From Elusimicrobiota bacterium (GTDB lineage: Bacteria; Elusimicrobiota; Elusimicrobia; Elusimicrobiales; UBA9959): 64,000 nt of DNA. The notes under the pieces were generated by a model. That model saw only the letters and a program-made list of their open reading frames with translations, ran no database searches and had not been told where the DNA came from. The stretch spans positions 1-64,000 of the forward strand of contig JAAYVG010000014.1 of the NCBI GenBank assembly GCA_012517285.1, given 5' to 3'. This document shows, piece by piece, positions 62,316 to 64,000 of the stretch. Each line of letters begins with the position of its first letter. Position 1 is the first letter of the stretch. The position numbers were made by a program, and so were the translations under genes.

Positions 62316-62947
62316 TATATTTGGTTCTGATTTCAATCTCTAATTATTGATTTTATTATATCTATTCTTAAAAGAAAAGTTTGCGCATTGGATAAAAAAT
62401 AATACTGACTCACGACTTCCGCATTTTTTCAACAAAATAAGGTATGTATAATTTTTTTTCTCAATGATAGAGTTTGGGTCATTCGTAAATAATGTGGGAT
62501 TTACCAATGAAAGTAGGATGTTAGTTGTTTAGTTATCTGGTTATCTGGTTATTTAGGAAGAAGGATCATCAGGATGAAGACGGATAAATTGGTTATTTAG
62601 TCATTTAGTTATCTAGTTATTTAGGGAACACTGAAATCCAACCGATCTTATATAATTCCCGACTTTCACATTTTTTAAGTTAAAAAAACTTTTCTTATAG
62701 AGGATTTTTAAAATAGGGTTCGCTGGAAAACTCTAAGGGTTTGCTAAAACCTCTGTCCAACTTCGTAAGTTGGACAGATAACTCCATTTACAAATTTTCA
62801 TCCAACTTCGTAGGTTGGAGAGGTTGTAAACGCTTTTATTTAATACCTCATAAATTTCAGGCTCATCTTCTGCCTACGCCGAAGTAGCTTCGGCAGACGG
62901 TCCTGCCTGGCTGTCTGCCGAATGGTAGGTATTGGATAATCTGGCCA
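62316..62947. repeat. Intergenic repeat-rich stretch
   Basis: No gene seen. It holds the inverted partner (62411-62477) of the repeat at 72-139, AT-rich tandem variants of 'tagttatctggttatttagg' (about 62518-62625), a degenerate element end 'gggaacactgaaatcc' (62626), and the block 62716-62940, a copy of 60080-60345, with hairpin GTCCAACTT cgt AAGTTGGAC and a REP-like palindrome. Confidence 0.75.
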
Positions 62948-62976
62948 TTGACAAAGGAGATTTTTTTTAATATCTT
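62948..62976 (+). promoter_or_regulatory. Promoter of the radical SAM gene
   Basis: TTGACA (62948-62953), 17-nt spacer, TATCTT (62971-62976), then AGGAGGT before the ATG. Confidence 0.6.
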
Positions 62977-62994
62977 ATTGATATAGGAGGTCGT

Positions 62995-63789
62995 ATGGAA
63001 TTTGAATATTGTTACGGTCCTGTCGGTTCTTGGCGGCTGGGAGTTTCACTGGGGGTGGATCCTGTTTCAAGACCTGAGAAAATATGCGATTTCAACTGTG
63101 TTTACTGCCAGATCGGATCGGTCGTTCCCCTGCCGCCTTCAAGAAAAAATTACATATCTTCGCGATCGCTTTCCGCTGAGCTTGAAAAAATGAAAGCACC
63201 CGCGGACTATGTTACTTTTTCAGGTCGAGGTGAGCCGACGATGGCGTCTAACCTGCCGGGGTTGCTATCGGCTGCAAGAAAAAAAAGATCAGAAAAAATG
63301 GCAATAATAACAAATTCCTCCCTTCTCGCGGATAAGAAAGTAAGAGATCAGATTTGTTCTTTTGACATGGTGATCGCCAAGCTGGACGCTCCTAAAGAGG
63401 AACTCTTCCGTGAAATAAATAGACCTCATCCATCCATTTCTTTTGATGAAATGGTAAAGGGGCTTATTATTTTTTCTGGGATGTACCGACAGGGACGCCT
63501 GGCCATTCAGACCATGTTTATCGAAGAAAACAGGAACTGTGTCGAAGAGATGTGTTCTCTTTATGCGAAAATAAATCCAGAAGAAGTTCAGTTAAATACT
63601 CCGACAAGACCCTGTGGAAGAAAACCCCTCGATCAGGCAGATATGTCTAAAATAACCTCATGCGTAAAAAACTGTCTTGAGGGGCTGGGTAAGGGCGATA
63701 TAAAGGTGATAAGCGTTTATGAGGAAAAGCGTCCCCATGTCATTCCTCTAAGCGCTGATTCCACTCTCAAGAGACGGGGAAAAATATGA
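62995..63789 (+). CDS. Radical SAM protein of the COG0731 type
   Basis: 264 residues. YGPVGSWRLGVSLGVDPVSR leads to the Fe-S motif CDFNCVYCQIG (CX3CX2C), then FSGRGEPTMASN, the SAM-binding segment, and INRPHPSISFDEMVKGL. This matches an uncharacterised radical SAM family (relatives of Tyw1-like proteins, but without known substrate). Base composition is clearly higher than in neighbours: three 60-base lines contain 26, 30 and 29 G+C, against 13 in a line of the gene before. This suggests acquisition by transfer or a different genomic context. AGGAGGT ribosome site. Confidence 0.9.
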   Translation: MEFEYCYGPVGSWRLGVSLGVDPVSRPEKICDFNCVYCQIGSVVPLPPSRKNYISSRSLSAELEKMKAPADYVTFSGRGEPTMASNLPGLLSAARKKRSEKMAIITNSSLLADKKVRDQICSFDMVIAKLDAPKEELFREINRPHPSISFDEMVKGLIIFSGMYRQGRLAIQTMFIEENRNCVEEMCSLYAKINPEEVQLNTPTRPCGRKPLDQADMSKITSCVKNCLEGLGKGDIKVISVYEEKRPHVIPLSADSTLKRRGKI

Positions 63790-63893
63790 AAAGAAAGTTG
63801 CCCCTAATCATTGCACCGGGACTGATGCTACCATGTTTCTTGCCGTCCGATGGGGTCGCGATTTCATTAAAACCGGCTGCGGCAGTTCAATAA
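63786..63893 (+). CDS. Possible 35-residue peptide
   Basis: An ATG overlaps the radical SAM stop (ATGA) and opens a 35-codon frame (begins MKRKLPLIIAPGLMLPCFLP). The hydrophobic start hints at a small membrane or lipoprotein-like peptide, but there is no ribosome site. A CTGCGGC...GCCGCAG hairpin spans its end. It may be spurious. Confidence 0.25.
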   Translation: MKRKLPLIIAPGLMLPCFLPSDGVAISLKPAAAVQ

Positions 63894-63925
63894 AATTGCC
63901 TCAAGCCGCAGGGAAAGGAGGATAA

Positions 63926-64000
63926 ATGCGTTCTTTCAGGGTCAGGGCTTTCGTAAGCCTTTTTCTTTTATTTTGTTCTTTCTCACTTCTTGTCAGTGGA
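63926..64000 (+). CDS. Start of a secreted protein, cut by the window end
   Basis: AAAGGAGG lies just upstream of the ATG. The 25 residues visible (MRSFRVRAFVSLFLLFCSFS, then LLVSG) form a basic-hydrophobic signal peptide, possibly of a lipoprotein if a Cys follows. Its codons share the higher G+C of the radical SAM gene. Product unknown. Confidence 0.7.
   Translation, partial: MRSFRVRAFVSLFLLFCSFSLLVSG

Overview
The window comes from an AT-rich diderm bacterium. Sampled lines run near 20-35% G+C, with one richer patch at the right end. Diderm signs are several signal-peptide beta-barrel candidates, murB, a FecR-domain protein and an O-antigen-like polysaccharide locus. HypC/D/E and a CIRCE heat-shock operator are also present. 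I cannot place the phylum: the mix (pyruvoyl arginine decarboxylase, FlgD-like C-terminal domains, UPF0164/PorV-like barrels, no proteobacterial gene order around rpoA) fits a spirochaete-like or poorly cultured lineage, but nothing seen is diagnostic.

Layout. 0.2-3.6 kb: hydrogenase maturation genes hypC-hypD-[LysR regulator]-hypE. 3.9 kb: tRNA-Glu. 4.1-10.2 kb: htpX, a GNAT-like protein, a 976-residue membrane coiled-coil protein and a WecA-like sugar-phosphate transferase whose last codons come from a 282-bp palindromic element. 10.5-12.7 kb: GAF/HD-GYP phosphodiesterase, OsmC-like protein and YgjV-like membrane protein. 12.7-19.7 kb, minus strand: wzx flippase, glf, methyltransferase, RgpF-like protein and three GT2 glycosyltransferases. 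20-29.9 kb: metabolism and envelope (rocD, EamA transporter, murB, GH3 hydrolase, FlgO-VWA protein, RluA-type synthase, comM). 29.9-32.4 kb: a nested palindromic element, a LysM protein and dprA. 32.5-33.8 kb: CIRCE-controlled small heat-shock protein plus a membrane-anchored homologue. 33.9-39.7 kb: secreted trypsin-like protease, tRNA-Gly, a field of modular hairpins, tRNA-Thr, and a FecR protein with two barrel candidates. 39.7-51.8 kb: S10/spc ribosomal operon from rplC to map (no rpsJ, no rpmD). 51.8-56.1 kb: unknown membrane protein, degenerate hydroxyacyl-CoA dehydrogenase, and the arginine-to-putrescine pair (pyruvoyl arginine decarboxylase, agmatinase). 56.3-62.3 kb: secreted subtilase with IPT/TIG-like repeats and a FlgD-like tail, coupled to a PorV-like barrel, then a secreted LAS-type peptidase candidate with a partner. 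63-64 kb: a radical SAM protein of distinctly higher G+C and the start of another secreted protein.

Two themes stand out. First, almost every long intergenic gap is filled by palindromic repeats: MITE-like elements with terminal inverted repeats, about 30-bp GC-rich REP-like hairpins, and hairpins placed inside other hairpins or inside a copy of a tRNA 3' end. Some of them supply the stop codon of the neighbouring gene. Second, several genes without a Shine-Dalgarno site have a TATAAT-like box 6-8 nt before the start codon, which suggests leaderless transcripts alongside ordinary GGAGG-led genes.
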